Assembly: GCF_003762905.1 (NCBI RefSeq)
Contig: NZ_RJKS01000002.1
Location: 168,033 to 232,032, forward strand
Direction: 5' to 3'
Length of the DNA: 64,000 bases
Source of the DNA: Curtobacterium sp. ZW137
Lineage (GTDB): Bacteria > Actinomycetota > Actinomycetes > Actinomycetales > Microbacteriaceae
Part shown: positions 33,246 to 45,498 of the stretch, one piece after another
Numbering within the stretch: the stretch's first letter is position 1
Layout of the letters: each line of letters begins with the position of its first letter
The notes under the pieces: generated by a model
Seen by the model: the letters and a program-made list of their open reading frames with translations, nothing else
Told to the model about the DNA's origin: nothing
Database searches by the model: none
Made by a program: the position numbers and the translations under genes

Positions 33246-35516
33246 TCACTTGCCGCTGTCGCCGCCGCTGGTGCCGCCGCTCGTGCCGCCGCTCTTCGTG
33301 GTGCTGCCGCCGCTGTTCGTCCCGGTGGCGCCGCCGGTGGTGCTGCCGCTCGTGGTGCTGCTGGTGCTGCTGCTGCTCTTCGGCGACGCGCCGATCATCG
33401 ACTGGCTCGGTGTCGGCAGCGCATCGCCGCCGTACTGCGCGTCGAGGTAGGTCATCATCGACTTCCCCACCCCGAACTTCGCGCTGTACCCGGTCGTCCC
33501 CTGCAGGAACGGCCAGTTCGCGAGGCGCACGTTGCCCTGCACGTTGCCGATCCAGGTCGCGTTCGTGTACTTCGTCGACGACGCGACGAGCCAGTTCTGC
33601 ACGTCGCCGTCGGTGGTGCCCGTCTTGGCGAACTTCGGCGTCGCGTCGCCGGGGTTCGCGCTCGCGGCCGTCCCCGCACCGGTCAGCACGGACTGCAGCG
33701 CGTAGTCAACCGTGCCCGCGACGTCGGAGTCCACGCCGCGCGTGCAGGACGCGGGCGTCGGGGTGATCTTCGTGCCGTCCGCCTCGGTGACGGAGTCGAT
33801 CGCGGTCGGGGTGCACACGATGCCGCCGTTCGCGAAGCCCGCGTAGGCCTCGGCGAGGTCGATCGGCGACAGGTTGTTCGTGCCGAGGATCATCGACGGC
33901 ACGGAGCTGATCGCCTTCCCCGCCGCGGTGTGGATGCCCATCGACTCGGCGAGGTTCGCGATCTCGCAGAGGTCGAGCTGCTTGCCCATCGCCGCGAACG
34001 CGGTGTTGATGGACTCGGCGGTGGCGGCCTGCACCGTCATCGAGGCCGGCACCGACTCGGCGTTCGCCACCGACCAGTCCGGGCCGGCGATGTTCGCGCA
34101 CGAGTTCGTGAACTCGGACGTCGGGTAGTCGTGCTGACTCGTCGCCACCGACTGGGAGAGGGTGTGCCCGGTGGCGAGCCACTCGGCGAGGGTGAACACC
34201 TTGAACGTGGACCCGGTCTGGAACCCGCCGGAGTTGCCGTACGCGGTGTCCGCGCTGTAGTTCACCGCCGTCGTGCCGGCCGCGGTGCTGTCGCCCTGCG
34301 TGTACGAGGTGTTCTGCACCATCGACATGATCCGGCCGGTGCCGGGCTCGACCGTCACGTTCGAGCCGCCCGCGTCGACGCCGGCCATCGAGGTCGGCAC
34401 GTACGACGACAGCGCGTTCTGCGCCTGGGACTGCAGGTCGAGGTCGAGCGAGGTGTGGATCTCCAGGCCCTTGGTGTCGAGGGTGGCGATGCGCTCCGCG
34501 GAGGTCTTGCCGAACGCCGGGTCCTGCAGCACCTGGTCGCGCACGTAGTCGCAGAAGTAGCCGGCGTCGTAGTTCGTCGCGGCGGAGGAGCAGCCGTTCG
34601 CCGTCTCGGTGATCTTCGGCTGCACCGGGGTCGCGATCGCCGCGGTCTCGTCGGCCTTCGTGATGGAGTGGTGCGCGTACATCCGCTGGAGGACGTAGTC
34701 ACGACGGGCCTTCGTCGCCGCGTACCCGTTCGCCGTGCCGTTGTCGGCGTTGCTCGGCTGGTCGATGCGCAGGTTCGAGGGGTTGTTGAGGATCGCGACG
34801 AGCGTCGCCGACTGCACGAGCGACAGGTCCTTCGCGTGGACGCCGAAGTAGTACTCCGCCCCGGCCTCGGCGCCGTAGACCCGGCCGCCGAGCCCGACGA
34901 TGTTGAGGTAGCCGGTGAGGATCTCCGACTTGGAGTACTTCTTGTTCACGGCGATCGCGTACCGCATCTCCTGGAGCTTGCGCTGCGGGGTGACCCCGGC
35001 GGCGTCCTCGTAGCAGGCCGCGATCTTGGCCTTCGTCGCTGCGGCGTCCTTGCCGGTGAGCTGCTCGCACTGCTGCACGAGGACGTTCTTGACGTACTGC
35101 TGCGTGATGCTCGACCCGCCCTGGACGTCGCCGCCGACGACCGTCGCGGCCGCGCCGCGCAGGGTGCCGATGACGTCGATGCCGCCCTCGTCGTAGTACC
35201 GCGGGTCCTCGGTGTCGATCGCCGCCTGCTTCAGGGTCGTGGCGATCGCGCTCGAGTCGACGTTCGTGCGGTTCTCGGCGTAGAAGGACGCGATCTTGAC
35301 GTCCTTGCCGCCCTGCTTCGCGTAGACGGTGGAGACCTGCTGCGGGGTCTGCACGTCGAGGTAGCTCGGCAGGTCCTCGAAGAACGCGGCGGCACCGGAG
35401 GCCCCCTCCCCGGCCACGGCGACGGCCGGGGTCACGGCGACGGCGACGAGGAGCCCGGCGAGCACGGACATCACGACGAACATCAGGAGGGCGCCGGGCC
35501 ACCGCACTACACGCAT
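33246..35516 (-). CDS. Class A penicillin-binding protein (transglycosylase-transpeptidase)
   Basis: 756 residues, bifunctional peptidoglycan synthase anchored by one N-terminal helix (about 8-35). The GT51 domain follows (about 50-250), with catalytic Glu103 in DTEDPRYYDEGGIDVIGTLR and SSITQQYVKN. The transpeptidase domain has the three penicillin-binding motifs: Ser436-x-x-Lys439 (GSTFK), SIN (502-504) and KTG (631-633). The tail after about 700 is almost pure Ser/Thr/Gly and probably lies in the wall. TACCGT (35523-35528) six bases before the ATG indicates a leaderless start. It ends 22 bases before gatC begins. Confidence 0.92.
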   Translation of the reverse strand: MRVVRWPGALLMFVVMSVLAGLLVAVAVTPAVAVAGEGASGAAAFFEDLPSYLDVQTPQQVSTVYAKQGGKDVKIASFYAENRTNVDSSAIATTLKQAAIDTEDPRYYDEGGIDVIGTLRGAAATVVGGDVQGGSSITQQYVKNVLVQQCEQLTGKDAAATKAKIAACYEDAAGVTPQRKLQEMRYAIAVNKKYSKSEILTGYLNIVGLGGRVYGAEAGAEYYFGVHAKDLSLVQSATLVAILNNPSNLRIDQPSNADNGTANGYAATKARRDYVLQRMYAHHSITKADETAAIATPVQPKITETANGCSSAATNYDAGYFCDYVRDQVLQDPAFGKTSAERIATLDTKGLEIHTSLDLDLQSQAQNALSSYVPTSMAGVDAGGSNVTVEPGTGRIMSMVQNTSYTQGDSTAAGTTAVNYSADTAYGNSGGFQTGSTFKVFTLAEWLATGHTLSQSVATSQHDYPTSEFTNSCANIAGPDWSVANAESVPASMTVQAATAESINTAFAAMGKQLDLCEIANLAESMGIHTAAGKAISSVPSMILGTNNLSPIDLAEAYAGFANGGIVCTPTAIDSVTEADGTKITPTPASCTRGVDSDVAGTVDYALQSVLTGAGTAASANPGDATPKFAKTGTTDGDVQNWLVASSTKYTNATWIGNVQGNVRLANWPFLQGTTGYSAKFGVGKSMMTYLDAQYGGDALPTPSQSMIGASPKSSSSTSSTTSGSTTGGATGTNSGGSTTKSGGTSGGTSGGDSGK

Positions 35517-35594
35517 GGGAGCACGGTAGGGAGCCGCCCTGGGTCGAGACCGCTCCGACCGCCGCAGAAGCTGCACCGGTCCTCAGGTTCACAC

Positions 35595-36962
35595 TCAGTC
35601 GCGTGGCTGCAGGTCCTGCGGTCGGACGAGGTACATGTCCGGGGACGCCCCGACGACGCCCTCGCCGCGGCCGTTGCCCTGGCGGATCCCGTCGCGAACC
35701 ATGTCGCCACGGCCGACCGCGATCAGCGCGACGTCGTGGAGCGACGCGGTGCCGGGCTTCAGGTAGTCGTTGTGCCCGACCGGTCGGCGGAACAGGTCCC
35801 CGGCGTCCTCCGGGTCGACACCGCCGGCGAGGTCGAGGATCGTCGAGCCGAAGCCGGCGACGCCCGGGTCGGTGCCGAAGTACCCGGAACCGGCGATCGG
35901 GTCCCAGTGCGCTCCCCCGACGAACACCTCGCCCGAGGACACCGCGAGCTCGGAGGCGTTCGTGACGTCGCTGCCCGGTGACCCGAGCACCGTCAGGCTG
36001 TCCGCGCTCATGTGCCCGGACGCCAGGGCCATCAGCGCCGTCGTCGAGCCGTAGGAGTGCGCGACGATCCCGAGCCGCGGCTGCTGACCGTCACGGAGTT
36101 CGCGGATGCCGTCGACGGTGCGCTCGAGCCGGGCCGCACCGGTCTTCGCGAGGTCGAGCGAGAGGATGTTCGACAGGTCCGGCGTGCGGTACCCCATCCA
36201 GGCGACCACCGCGACACCCGTCCCCGACGCCGGTGCGGCGACCGGCGCGAGCGTCGCCTGCTCCGCGTACAAGTCCCCGGCGGTCGCGGTGAAGTCGACC
36301 ATCTGCCCGGTGACCGTGAAGAACATCCCCGGCACGACGACGGTCACGTCCGCCGCGGTGTCGAGGTCCCCGATCGCGATGGCGGCGCGGCCGGCGCCGC
36401 GGGTGTCGAGCGTGATCAGCGACTTCGGCGGGGTGTCGGCGACGCGGTGGAGGGACTCCCGGACCTGCCCGAGCATCGCCGACTCCGACGCCGCGGTGTG
36501 CGGGTCCGCGAGCCCGGCGGCGAGCACCGCCCGGTTGACGTGGTCGCGCACCGTGTACGGCACGCCGTCCAGGTTGCCGACGACCACCGGGGCGTCCCGT
36601 TCGAGCCGTGCGCGATCCGCGGACCCGAGACCGGACCACCAGGTCGTGACCTCGGCGGCGGTCGGCGGGTGGTCCATCGCCGTCGCGACCACGTCCGCCT
36701 CCGTGGCCGCGTGCGCCAGGCGGTCCGGGGCGATGGCGACGAGGTCGTCGAGGAACGTCCGCCCCCTGGCCGCCCGGAGATCGGCGGTGTCGACCGTGTC
36801 CTGTCCCCCGGTCATGACCGGTCGGGAGGCCGTGGCGGGGTCGTGGACGATCGCGGCGGTCCGGACGATCGCGACGGACGTGGTCGTGGGCGCGACCGGC
36901 GACTCGACCACTCCGAGCGAGTGCATCGAGGCGGTGATCAGAGCAGCGGCGACGAGCAGCAA
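35595..36962 (-). CDS. Alpha/beta hydrolase of the DUF1023 family, membrane-anchored
   Basis: 455 residues. The actinobacterial DUF1023 signature is clear: VTTWWSGLGSADRARLE (about 105-120) then VVVGNLDGVPYTVRDHVNR (about 127-144). The hydrolase core has nucleophile Ser303 in VAHSYGSTTAL and a probable His397 in GHNDYLK. The first 20 residues are hydrophobic and should span the membrane. I chose TTG 36962 because of a GGGGGAG site six bases upstream and a TACACT hexamer further up (37026-37031). TTG 37067 gives a longer reading and ATG 36926 would remove the membrane segment. Substrate unknown; probably an exported esterase or lipase. Confidence 0.72.
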   Translation of the reverse strand: MLLVAAALITASMHSLGVVESPVAPTTTSVAIVRTAAIVHDPATASRPVMTGGQDTVDTADLRAARGRTFLDDLVAIAPDRLAHAATEADVVATAMDHPPTAAEVTTWWSGLGSADRARLERDAPVVVGNLDGVPYTVRDHVNRAVLAAGLADPHTAASESAMLGQVRESLHRVADTPPKSLITLDTRGAGRAAIAIGDLDTAADVTVVVPGMFFTVTGQMVDFTATAGDLYAEQATLAPVAAPASGTGVAVVAWMGYRTPDLSNILSLDLAKTGAARLERTVDGIRELRDGQQPRLGIVAHSYGSTTALMALASGHMSADSLTVLGSPGSDVTNASELAVSSGEVFVGGAHWDPIAGSGYFGTDPGVAGFGSTILDLAGGVDPEDAGDLFRRPVGHNDYLKPGTASLHDVALIAVGRGDMVRDGIRQGNGRGEGVVGASPDMYLVRPQDLQPRD

Positions 36963-37144
36963 ACCGGTCTCCCCCGGGAAGGCCTTCCCATCGTCCCCCT
37001 GCAGACGACAGGTGATGCTCTGTCGAGTGTAAGGAAGACGGGCCGGAACCGGTCGTGCTCGATGCAACTTGCCCCCTGAACTGGGTGCAAGGAGCAGCGA
37101 GTCGCGGTGTGCGGACAGGCCGTCGGCGTGCTCATGGACCGGTG

Positions 37145-39532
<2,388 letters not shown>

Positions 39533-40639
39533 TCAGGCGTCGACCGGGACCGCGCTGACCGTGGTGTCGATGGTGCACTGCCCGAGGACCCGGGTCCCGA
39601 CGTACACGACGGCCGTCTGCCCGGGTGCGACACCGTGCAGCGGCTCGTCGACGTCGATCACGAGCGTTCCGTCGGCCACCCGGGCCGTCGCGGGCACCGG
39701 GTCGGCGTGCGCGCGGATCTGGACGTCGCAGGAGAACGGCGTGGCGGGGTCGGCCGGGGCGGCACCCGCCCAGGTGAACCGCGACCCGGACATCGAGGAG
39801 ACGGCGAGCGCCTCCTTCGGTCCGACGACGACGGTGTTGTCCTTCGGGCGGATCTCGAGCACGAAGCGCGGCTTGCCGTCCGGTGCCGGGCGGCCGAGTG
39901 CGAGGCCGCGGCGCTGCCCGACGGTGTAGCCGGTCGCGCCCTCGTGCGTGCCGACGACCGTGCCGTCGCGCTCGACGACCTCACCCGGGGCGGTGCCCAC
40001 GCGGTCGGCCAGCCACCCGCGGGTGTCGCCGTCCGGGATGAAGCAGATGTCGTAGGAGTCCGGCTTCTGCGCGACGGTCAGTCCGCGTGCAGCGGCCTCG
40101 GCGCGGACCTCGTCCTTGGAGGGGGTGGCCCCGAGCGGGAACATCGCGTGCTGGAGCTGCTCGGCGGTGAGCACGCCGAGCACGTACGACTGGTCCTTCG
40201 CCCACGCGGCCGAGCGGTGGAGCTCCCGCGAGCCGTCCGCCAGGGTGACGATCGAGGCGTAGTGCCCGGTGCAGACCGCGTCGAACCCGAGGGCGAGCGC
40301 CTTCTCGAGGAGCGCGGCGAACTTGATGCGCTCGTTGCACCGCATGCAGGGGTTCGGGGTCCGGCCGGCCTGGTACTCGGCCACGAAGTCGTCGACGACG
40401 TCTTCCTTGAACCGGGCCGAGAAGTCCCACACGTAGTACGGGATGCCGAGGGCCGAGGCCGCGCGCTGGGCGTCCATCGAGTCCTCGATGGTGCAGCACC
40501 CGCGGCTGCCGGTGCGGAGTGTCCCGGGCATCCGGCTCAGTGCCAGGTGCACCCCGACCACGTCGTGGCCGGCGTCGACCGCCCTGGCCGCGGCCACCGC
40601 CGAGTCGACACCACCGCTCATCGCCGCCAGAACACGCAT
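39533..40639 (-). CDS. mnmA: tRNA-specific 2-thiouridylase
   Basis: 368 residues. MnmA thiolates U34 of tRNAs for Lys, Glu and Gln. An N-terminal PP-loop ([17 protein letters not shown]) binds ATP. Catalytic cysteines are those in [12 protein letters not shown] and [11 protein letters not shown]. The C-terminal barrel ends the protein. TACCCT (40646-40651) six bases before the ATG points to a leaderless start. It is divergent from the MFS gene with a 56-base shared promoter region, and ligA follows it. Confidence 0.95.
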   Translation of the reverse strand: MRVLAAMSGGVDSAVAAARAVDAGHDVVGVHLALSRMPGTLRTGSRGCCTIEDSMDAQRAASALGIPYYVWDFSARFKEDVVDDFVAEYQAGRTPNPCMRCNERIKFAALLEKALALGFDAVCTGHYASIVTLADGSRELHRSAAWAKDQSYVLGVLTAEQLQHAMFPLGATPSKDEVRAEAAARGLTVAQKPDSYDICFIPDGDTRGWLADRVGTAPGEVVERDGTVVGTHEGATGYTVGQRRGLALGRPAPDGKPRFVLEIRPKDNTVVVGPKEALAVSSMSGSRFTWAGAAPADPATPFSCDVQIRAHADPVPATARVADGTLVIDVDEPLHGVAPGQTAVVYVGTRVLGQCTIDTTVSAVPVDA

Positions 40640-40695
40640 GCGTCAAGGGTAACCCGCCGTGCAACCGGTACCGCTGGCGTACGGTTGATCGCGCG

Positions 40696-41976
40696 ATGGC
40701 CACGACCGAGAACGACTCATTCGACTTCCGGTCCGTCCTGTTGTCCGGGTTCCTGCCTGCTGCGCTCTTCGCCATCGGCGAGGGCGCCATCATCCCGATC
40801 ATCCCGATCGCCGCGGACTCGCTCGGTGCGAGCCTGGCGATCGCCGGGTTCGTCGCGTCGCTGATCCTCGTCGGGGAGCTCATCGGCGACGTGCCCTCCG
40901 GCGTGGTCGTCGCCCGGATCGGCGAGCGCAACGCGATGATCGGCGCCGCACTGGTCTCGGTCGTCGGCCTGCTGGTGTGCACGGCGGCGCCGAACCCGGT
41001 GGTGCTCGCGATCGGCGTCTTCCTGGTCGGTGTCTCCACCGCGGTGTTCGCGCTCGCCCGGCACGCCTACATGACCACCGCGATCCCGGTCCGCATCCGG
41101 GCCCGCGCGCTCTCCAGCCTCGGCGGCGTGTTCCGCTTCGGGTACTTCGTCGGCCCCTTCATCGCCGCGGGCGTCGTGCACCTGACCGGCACGACGCAGA
41201 GCGCCTTCTGGATCCACATCGTCTGCTGCATCGCGGCGGCGGTGACCCTCGTCGTGCTGCGCGACCCCGCGACGGGCGTCCGCGGTCTGCGGTGGCCGAG
41301 CCGGGCCTCCCGTCCGGACGGCGACGCCGTCGACGCGACCGACACCGGCGCGATCCTCGTGCAGCAGGAGTCGCACGGCCTCTTCCGCACGATCCGGGCG
41401 AACCGGAGCGTGCTGCTCCGACTCGGGAGCGGCGCCGGCCTGATCGGCGCGATGCGCGCCGGGCGACAGGTCATCCTGCCGCTCTGGGCGGTGAGCGTCG
41501 GCCTCGACGACGCCACGGCCGCGTTGATCATCGGCATCGCCGGCGCCGTCGACTTCGCACTCTTCTACACGAGCGGCCAGATCATGGACCGCTGGGGACG
41601 GCTCGCGAGTGCGCTCCCCTGCATGCTCGGGCTCAGCGTCAGCTACTTCCTGCTCGCGTGGAGCGGGCACCTGGACGCCCGCGTCGGCTGGTTCGTCGGG
41701 ATCGCGATGGGCATGTCGCTGGCGAACGGCGTCGGGTCCGGGATCCTGATGACGCTCGGGGCGGACCTCGCGCCACGGGACGACCCGGCGCCGTTCCTCG
41801 GCGCGTGGCGGTTCACCGGCGACTTCGGGCAGGCGGCGGCACCGCTCGTCATCTCCGGCATCACCGCGGTGGCGTCGATCTCGATCGCCAGCGGGGTGAT
41901 GGGCGTCCTCGGCCTCGTCGGCGCCGGCGTCCTCATCCGCTACGTCCCCCGGTACCTGCCCCGCCGCTTGCGCTGA
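40696..41976 (+). CDS. MFS transporter
   Basis: 426 residues with twelve predicted helices. The helix 2-3 loop motif is present as GDVPSGVVVARIGERNAMIG, and the central loop (about 195-235) is charged. This is the general drug/sugar efflux group of the major facilitator superfamily; no substrate can be named. TACGGT (40680-40685) ten bases before the ATG would give a very short leader. The gene is followed by the tRNA-Leu gene after 94 bases. Confidence 0.85.
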   Translation: MATTENDSFDFRSVLLSGFLPAALFAIGEGAIIPIIPIAADSLGASLAIAGFVASLILVGELIGDVPSGVVVARIGERNAMIGAALVSVVGLLVCTAAPNPVVLAIGVFLVGVSTAVFALARHAYMTTAIPVRIRARALSSLGGVFRFGYFVGPFIAAGVVHLTGTTQSAFWIHIVCCIAAAVTLVVLRDPATGVRGLRWPSRASRPDGDAVDATDTGAILVQQESHGLFRTIRANRSVLLRLGSGAGLIGAMRAGRQVILPLWAVSVGLDDATAALIIGIAGAVDFALFYTSGQIMDRWGRLASALPCMLGLSVSYFLLAWSGHLDARVGWFVGIAMGMSLANGVGSGILMTLGADLAPRDDPAPFLGAWRFTGDFGQAAAPLVISGITAVASISIASGVMGVLGLVGAGVLIRYVPRYLPRRLR

Positions 41977-42054
41977 GCGCGCGGCGCTGCGCGGTTCACG
42001 GCCGGGAGGCCGGGGTCGCCCCCGCCGCGCACGCCGCGGTGGCGGGGCGGCCGG

Positions 42055-42060
42055 TACGAT
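42055..42060 (+). promoter_or_regulatory. -10 element of the tRNA-Leu gene
   Basis: TACGAT ends ten bases before the mature tRNA start, in a stretch that otherwise is nearly all G and C. No good -35 hexamer is seen at the expected distance. Confidence 0.6.
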
Positions 42061-42070
42061 GTCGGTGCTC

Positions 42071-42151
42071 GCGGGAGTGGTGGAATCGGTAGACACGCAG
42101 GATTTAGGTTCCTGTGCCCCAGGCGTGAGGGTTCGAGTCCCTCCTTCCGCA
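42071..42151 (+). tRNA. tRNA-Leu, anticodon UAG
   Basis: An 81-base class II tRNA. The acceptor arm GCGGGAG pairs with CTTCCGC (one G-T), the anticodon stem CAGGA/TCCTG carries loop TTTAGGT with anticodon TAG at 42105-42107, and a variable arm and the T-arm GGGTTCGAGTCCC follow. The discriminator base is A. CCA is not encoded (the next bases are CCG), so it must be added by the nucleotidyltransferase. Confidence 0.95.
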
Positions 42152-42319
42152 CCGAGGACGCCCGCACACTCGCACGCTGGCTGCCACACGCAGGCCGCCG
42201 CACCGAGCCCGCGTGCTCGCGCATGTCATACCGCCGGAGGACGGCCCGTCCGGACCCGCACGGTACTCTCGTCGTGCGGGTGACCCTCCCGTCACCGCAC
42301 CAGCACGACCGGAAGAAGC

Positions 42320-42991
42320 ATGCACTCCGTCGCACTCGCCCTGATCCCCTGGCTGGATCCGCAGTACATCCTCGACCACTTCGGGGCCGTCGCCGTGCTC
42401 GTCGTGTGCGCGATCGTCTTCGCCGAGACCGGCCTGCTGATCGGCTTCATCTTCCCCGGCGACAGCCTGCTCGTGATCACGGGCCTCTTCGCGTTCGACC
42501 GCGGCGGGGAGATCGGCGGCATCCCGGTCTGGGTCGCTGCGCTGATGATCGGCGCCGCGGCGTTCCTCGGCGGCGAGCTCGGGTACTACATCGGGAAGAA
42601 GGCCGGTCCGCCGATCTTCGAGCGCAAGGAGAGCGGTCTGTTCTCCAAGGCGAACGTCGACCGTACCAACGCCTTCTTCCACCGGTTCGGCGCCCTCGCC
42701 GTCATCCTCGCCCGCTTCGTGCCGGTCGTGCGCACCTTCGCGCCGATCGCCGCGGGTGTCGGCCGGATGGACTACAAGAAGTACTCGCTCTACAACGCCA
42801 TCGGCGCCGTGGTCTGGGGCGTCGGCGTGACGTTCCTCGGCTACTTCATCGGGCACATCCCCTTCGTGGCGCACATCGTCCGCGAGTACATCGACGTCAT
42901 CCTGCTGCTCGCGGTCGTCGTGACCGTCGTGCCGATGGCGCTGACGTACCTCCGCAACGCCCGCAAGGCGAAGAAGCAGTCCGCCGAGTAG
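42320..42991 (+). CDS. DedA-family membrane protein
   Basis: 223 residues. DedA/VTT domain with re-entrant and membrane-spanning helices. Typical stretches are FAETGLLIGFIFPGDSLLV, GGELGYYIGKKAG and ILARFVPVVRTFAPIAAGVG, whose acidic and basic residues are needed in characterised members. Family members act as proton-coupled transporters or lipid (undecaprenyl-phosphate) flippases; which applies here is unknown. ATG 42320 follows a GGAAGAAGC site. A long terminator hairpin ends the gene. Confidence 0.88.
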   Translation: MHSVALALIPWLDPQYILDHFGAVAVLVVCAIVFAETGLLIGFIFPGDSLLVITGLFAFDRGGEIGGIPVWVAALMIGAAAFLGGELGYYIGKKAGPPIFERKESGLFSKANVDRTNAFFHRFGALAVILARFVPVVRTFAPIAAGVGRMDYKKYSLYNAIGAVVWGVGVTFLGYFIGHIPFVAHIVREYIDVILLLAVVVTVVPMALTYLRNARKAKKQSAE

Positions 42992-43014
42992 CCACCCCGG
43001 CCGGGAGCCGACGC

Positions 43015-43080
43015 CCCGCACAACCGAAAGCACCTCGCACCACGGGATCCCGCGGTGCGAGGTGCTCTTGGTTGTGCGGG
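43015..43080. terminator. Long terminator hairpin between dedA-like gene and rdgB
   Basis: Arms CCCGCACAACC (43015-43025) and GGTTGTGCGGG (43070-43080), then AGCACCTCGCACC (43029-43041) and its complement (43054-43066), are split by a 3-base mismatch. The 12-base top contains CGGGATCCCG, itself a palindrome, so the whole 66 bases can fold as one cruciform. It lies between convergent genes. Confidence 0.85.
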
Positions 43081-43100
43081 AGCAAGCCGCACCGCGGGGG

Positions 43101-43180
43101 CCGCACGGGCGGCACCACGGGCGGCCGCACGGGCGGCACCGCGGGCGACCGCGGGCGACCGCGGGCCGCCGCGGGCCGAC
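43101..43180. repeat. GC-only tandem repeats downstream of rdgB
   Basis: CCGCACGGGCGGCACC occurs at 43101 and 43125 (24-base period). Four copies of a ten-base unit (GCGGGCGACC and variants) follow at 43141, 43151, 43161 and 43171, ending seven bases before the rdgB stop codon. Noncoding and probably slippage-derived. Confidence 0.6.
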
Positions 43181-43186
43181 CCCGCG

Positions 43187-43777
43187 CTACGCGCCGAAGT
43201 ACTCGCGCACGATCGGGGCGATCCCGCGGAACGCCTTCGCACGGTGCGACAGCGCGTTCTTCTCCGCGCGCGTCAACTCCGCCGACGACCGATCGGCGTC
43301 GTCCGGCTTGAAGACCGGGTCGTACCCGTGGCCGCCGTCACCGCGACGCTCGGTCAGCACCTCGCCGTTCCACACGGCCTCGACCACGTGCTCCACACCG
43401 GCGGGCGTCACGAACGCGGCCGCGCACACGAACGCCGCGGTCCGCTCCACGACACCGTCCAGGTTCCGCAGCAGCAGGTCGATGTTGTCCGCGTCCACCC
43501 GGGTCCCCGCGTAGCGCGCGGAGTTGATGCCGGGGGCACCCCCGAGCACGTCGACCGCGATCCCGGAGTCGTCCGCGAGCGCGGGCAGCCCGGTGTGCGC
43601 CACTGCCGCGCGCGCCTTGATGAGCGCGTTCGCCGCGTAGGTGTCGCCGTCCTCGACGGGCTCGGGGCCGTCGTAGCCCTGCAGCTCCACACCGGACCCG
43701 AGGGCGTCGCCGAGGATCTCCCGCAGTTCGACCACCTTCCCCTGGTTGTGGGTCGCCAGGACGACGGTGCCCGTCAT
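43187..43777 (-). CDS. rdgB: dITP/XTP pyrophosphatase (non-canonical purine NTP pyrophosphatase)
   Basis: 196 residues, HAM1/RdgB family, which removes ITP, dITP and XTP from the nucleotide pool. Typical motifs are [18 protein letters not shown] (substrate phosphates) at the N-terminus, [20 protein letters not shown] (general base and metal) and a C-terminal [10 protein letters not shown]. Its ATG overlaps the rph stop by four bases, giving the common actinobacterial order murI-rph-rdgB. Confidence 0.95.
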   Translation of the reverse strand: MTGTVVLATHNQGKVVELREILGDALGSGVELQGYDGPEPVEDGDTYAANALIKARAAVAHTGLPALADDSGIAVDVLGGAPGINSARYAGTRVDADNIDLLLRNLDGVVERTAAFVCAAAFVTPAGVEHVVEAVWNGEVLTERRGDGGHGYDPVFKPDDADRSSAELTRAEKNALSHRAKAFRGIAPIVREYFGA

Positions 43778-44505
43778 GCGAGCCCCAGTGCGTCGCGCTG
43801 GATCGCCGCCAACGAGGCGTTGCCGGCGAGCCCGAGGTCGAGCAGCACGTTCAGCTCGTCGCGGTCGAACGGCGCGTGCTCGGCAGTGCCCTGCACCTCG
43901 ATGAACTTGCCGGAGCCGGTCGTGACGATGTTCATGTCGGTGTCGGCGGCGGAGTCCTCGGTGTACGCCAGGTCGAGCATCGGCACACCCCCGACGATGC
44001 CGACCGAGATCGCCTGCACGCTGTCGACCAGCGGCGTGGCCTTCTTCGCGATGAAGCCCTTGCCACGGCCCCACTCGATCGCGTCCGCCATCGCGACGTA
44101 CGCGCCGGTGATGGACGCCGTGCGGGTGCCGCCGTCGGCCTGCAGCACGTCGCAGTCGAGCACCAGGGTGTTCTCGCCGAGGCCCTTCATGTCCACGACG
44201 GCGCGGAGCGAGCGCCCGATCAGGCGGGAGATCTCGTGCGTGCGACCGCCGACCTTGCCCTTGATCGACTCGCGCTGCATGCGCTCGTTCGTGGAGCGCG
44301 GGAGCATCGAGTACTCGGCGGTGACCCAGCCGGTGCCCTTGCCGGCCATCCAGCGCGGGACGCCGTTGGTGAAGGACGCGGTGCAGAGCACCTTCGTGTT
44401 GCCGAAGGAGATCAGGGCGCTGCCCTCGGCCTGGGTGCTCCAGCCACGTTCGATGGTGACGGGACGGTGGTCGGTGGTCGTGCGACCGTCGATGCGGGTG
44501 GTCAT
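43774..44505 (-). CDS. rph: Ribonuclease PH
   Basis: 243 residues, phosphorolytic 3'-5' exonuclease that trims tRNA 3' ends. Recognisable stretches: [57 protein letters not shown] and the phosphate-binding [20 protein letters not shown]. The start ATG 44505 follows an AAAGGA site. It is preceded by murI with a 50-base gap and coupled to rdgB. Confidence 0.96.
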   Translation of the reverse strand: MTTRIDGRTTTDHRPVTIERGWSTQAEGSALISFGNTKVLCTASFTNGVPRWMAGKGTGWVTAEYSMLPRSTNERMQRESIKGKVGGRTHEISRLIGRSLRAVVDMKGLGENTLVLDCDVLQADGGTRTASITGAYVAMADAIEWGRGKGFIAKKATPLVDSVQAISVGIVGGVPMLDLAYTEDSAADTDMNIVTTGSGKFIEVQGTAEHAPFDRDELNVLLDLGLAGNASLAAIQRDALGLA

Positions 44506-44555
44506 GGGGTCCTTTCGATCCGGCCTGGAGGCTCGGTGCGGGTTGTCGGAGCTGG

Positions 44556-45419
44556 TCACGCCGAGCGGCTGGTCGCCGCCGGGTCGTGGGGACGTGGCAA
44601 CGTGATGGCGCCGGTCTCGAGGTGGCCGACGCTGACGATCTCGGGGCCGAGGAACCGGCGGGCGAGCCGGAGGAACCCGGCCTTGTCGTCGCCGGTCGCC
44701 TCGAACGCGTAGGTCGGGGGTTCGGTGGTGGTCCGTTCGAGGCCGTGCTCGACGAGCCGGCGGTAGACGTCGCTCGCCGTTTCCTCCGCGCTGGACACCA
44801 GCGTGACGTCGGGGCCCATCACGTACTGGATCGCCGCGGACATCAGCGGGTAGTGCGTGCACCCGAGGACGAGCGTGTCGACGTCGGCGGCCCGGATCGG
44901 CGCGAGGTACCCGGCGGCGATCTCGCGGAGCTCGGGCGAGGAGGTGTCCCCGGCCTCGACGAACTCCACGAACCGCGGGCACGCGGCGAGCGTCAGTGAC
45001 ACGTCGGAGGCCACCGCGAAGGCGTCCTCGTAGGAGCGCGACCCGATCGTGCCGACGGTCCCGATCACCCCGATCCGCCCGGTCCTGGTCTGCTTGACGG
45101 CGGCGCGGGCGGCGGGCTGGATGACCTCGACCACGGGGATGCCGTACGCCTGTTCGTAGCGTTCGCGGGCGTCCCGGAGCACCGCGGAGGACGCGGTGTT
45201 GCACGCGATGACGAGGGCCTTGACGCCCTGCTCGACGAGGTCGTCCATCACCTGCAACGCGTAGCGGCGGACGTCCGCGATGGGCTTCGGGCCGTACGGC
45301 GAGTGCACGGTGTCGCCGACGTACCGGATGCTCTCGCGCGGCAGCTGGTCGATGATCGCCCGGGCGACCGTCAGGCCGCCGACGCCGCTGTCGAAGACTC
45401 CGATCGGTGCATCCGTCAC
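44556..45419 (-). CDS. murI: Glutamate racemase
   Basis: 287 residues. It makes D-glutamate for peptidoglycan. Both catalytic cysteines are present: Cys73 in [10 protein letters not shown] and Cys187 in [11 protein letters not shown]. The N-terminal [17 protein letters not shown] is typical. GTG 45419 is chosen because TACGCT (45426-45431) lies six bases upstream, the leaderless arrangement common in this window; a start seven codons further up is possible. It is divergent from the nicotinate phosphoribosyltransferase gene. Confidence 0.94.
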   Translation of the reverse strand: MTDAPIGVFDSGVGGLTVARAIIDQLPRESIRYVGDTVHSPYGPKPIADVRRYALQVMDDLVEQGVKALVIACNTASSAVLRDARERYEQAYGIPVVEVIQPAARAAVKQTRTGRIGVIGTVGTIGSRSYEDAFAVASDVSLTLAACPRFVEFVEAGDTSSPELREIAAGYLAPIRAADVDTLVLGCTHYPLMSAAIQYVMGPDVTLVSSAEETASDVYRRLVEHGLERTTTEPPTYAFEATGDDKAGFLRLARRFLGPEIVSVGHLETGAITLPRPHDPAATSRSA

Positions 45420-45498
45420 GGGACCAGCGTACCGACGCACGCCGACAGGTCCGCGTCAGCACAGCCTCCAGGCCGGTGTCCTGACTAGTGTCGGAGAC

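Noticed and set aside
31362..35981. A 1539-codon open frame on the plus strand across gatBA and the penicillin-binding protein gene
   Set aside because: It lies antisense to several genes with clear families and has the Arg/Gly/Ala/Val-only composition of a GC-rich shadow frame; no motif is recognisable.
36926..37067. TTG 37067 as start of the DUF1023 hydrolase
   Set aside because: TTG 36962 has a better ribosome-binding site and still includes the membrane helix; the -10 candidate at 37026 would lie inside the longer reading.
42160..42319. A second tRNA after tRNA-Leu
   Set aside because: No clover-leaf or T-loop consensus is found in the gap.
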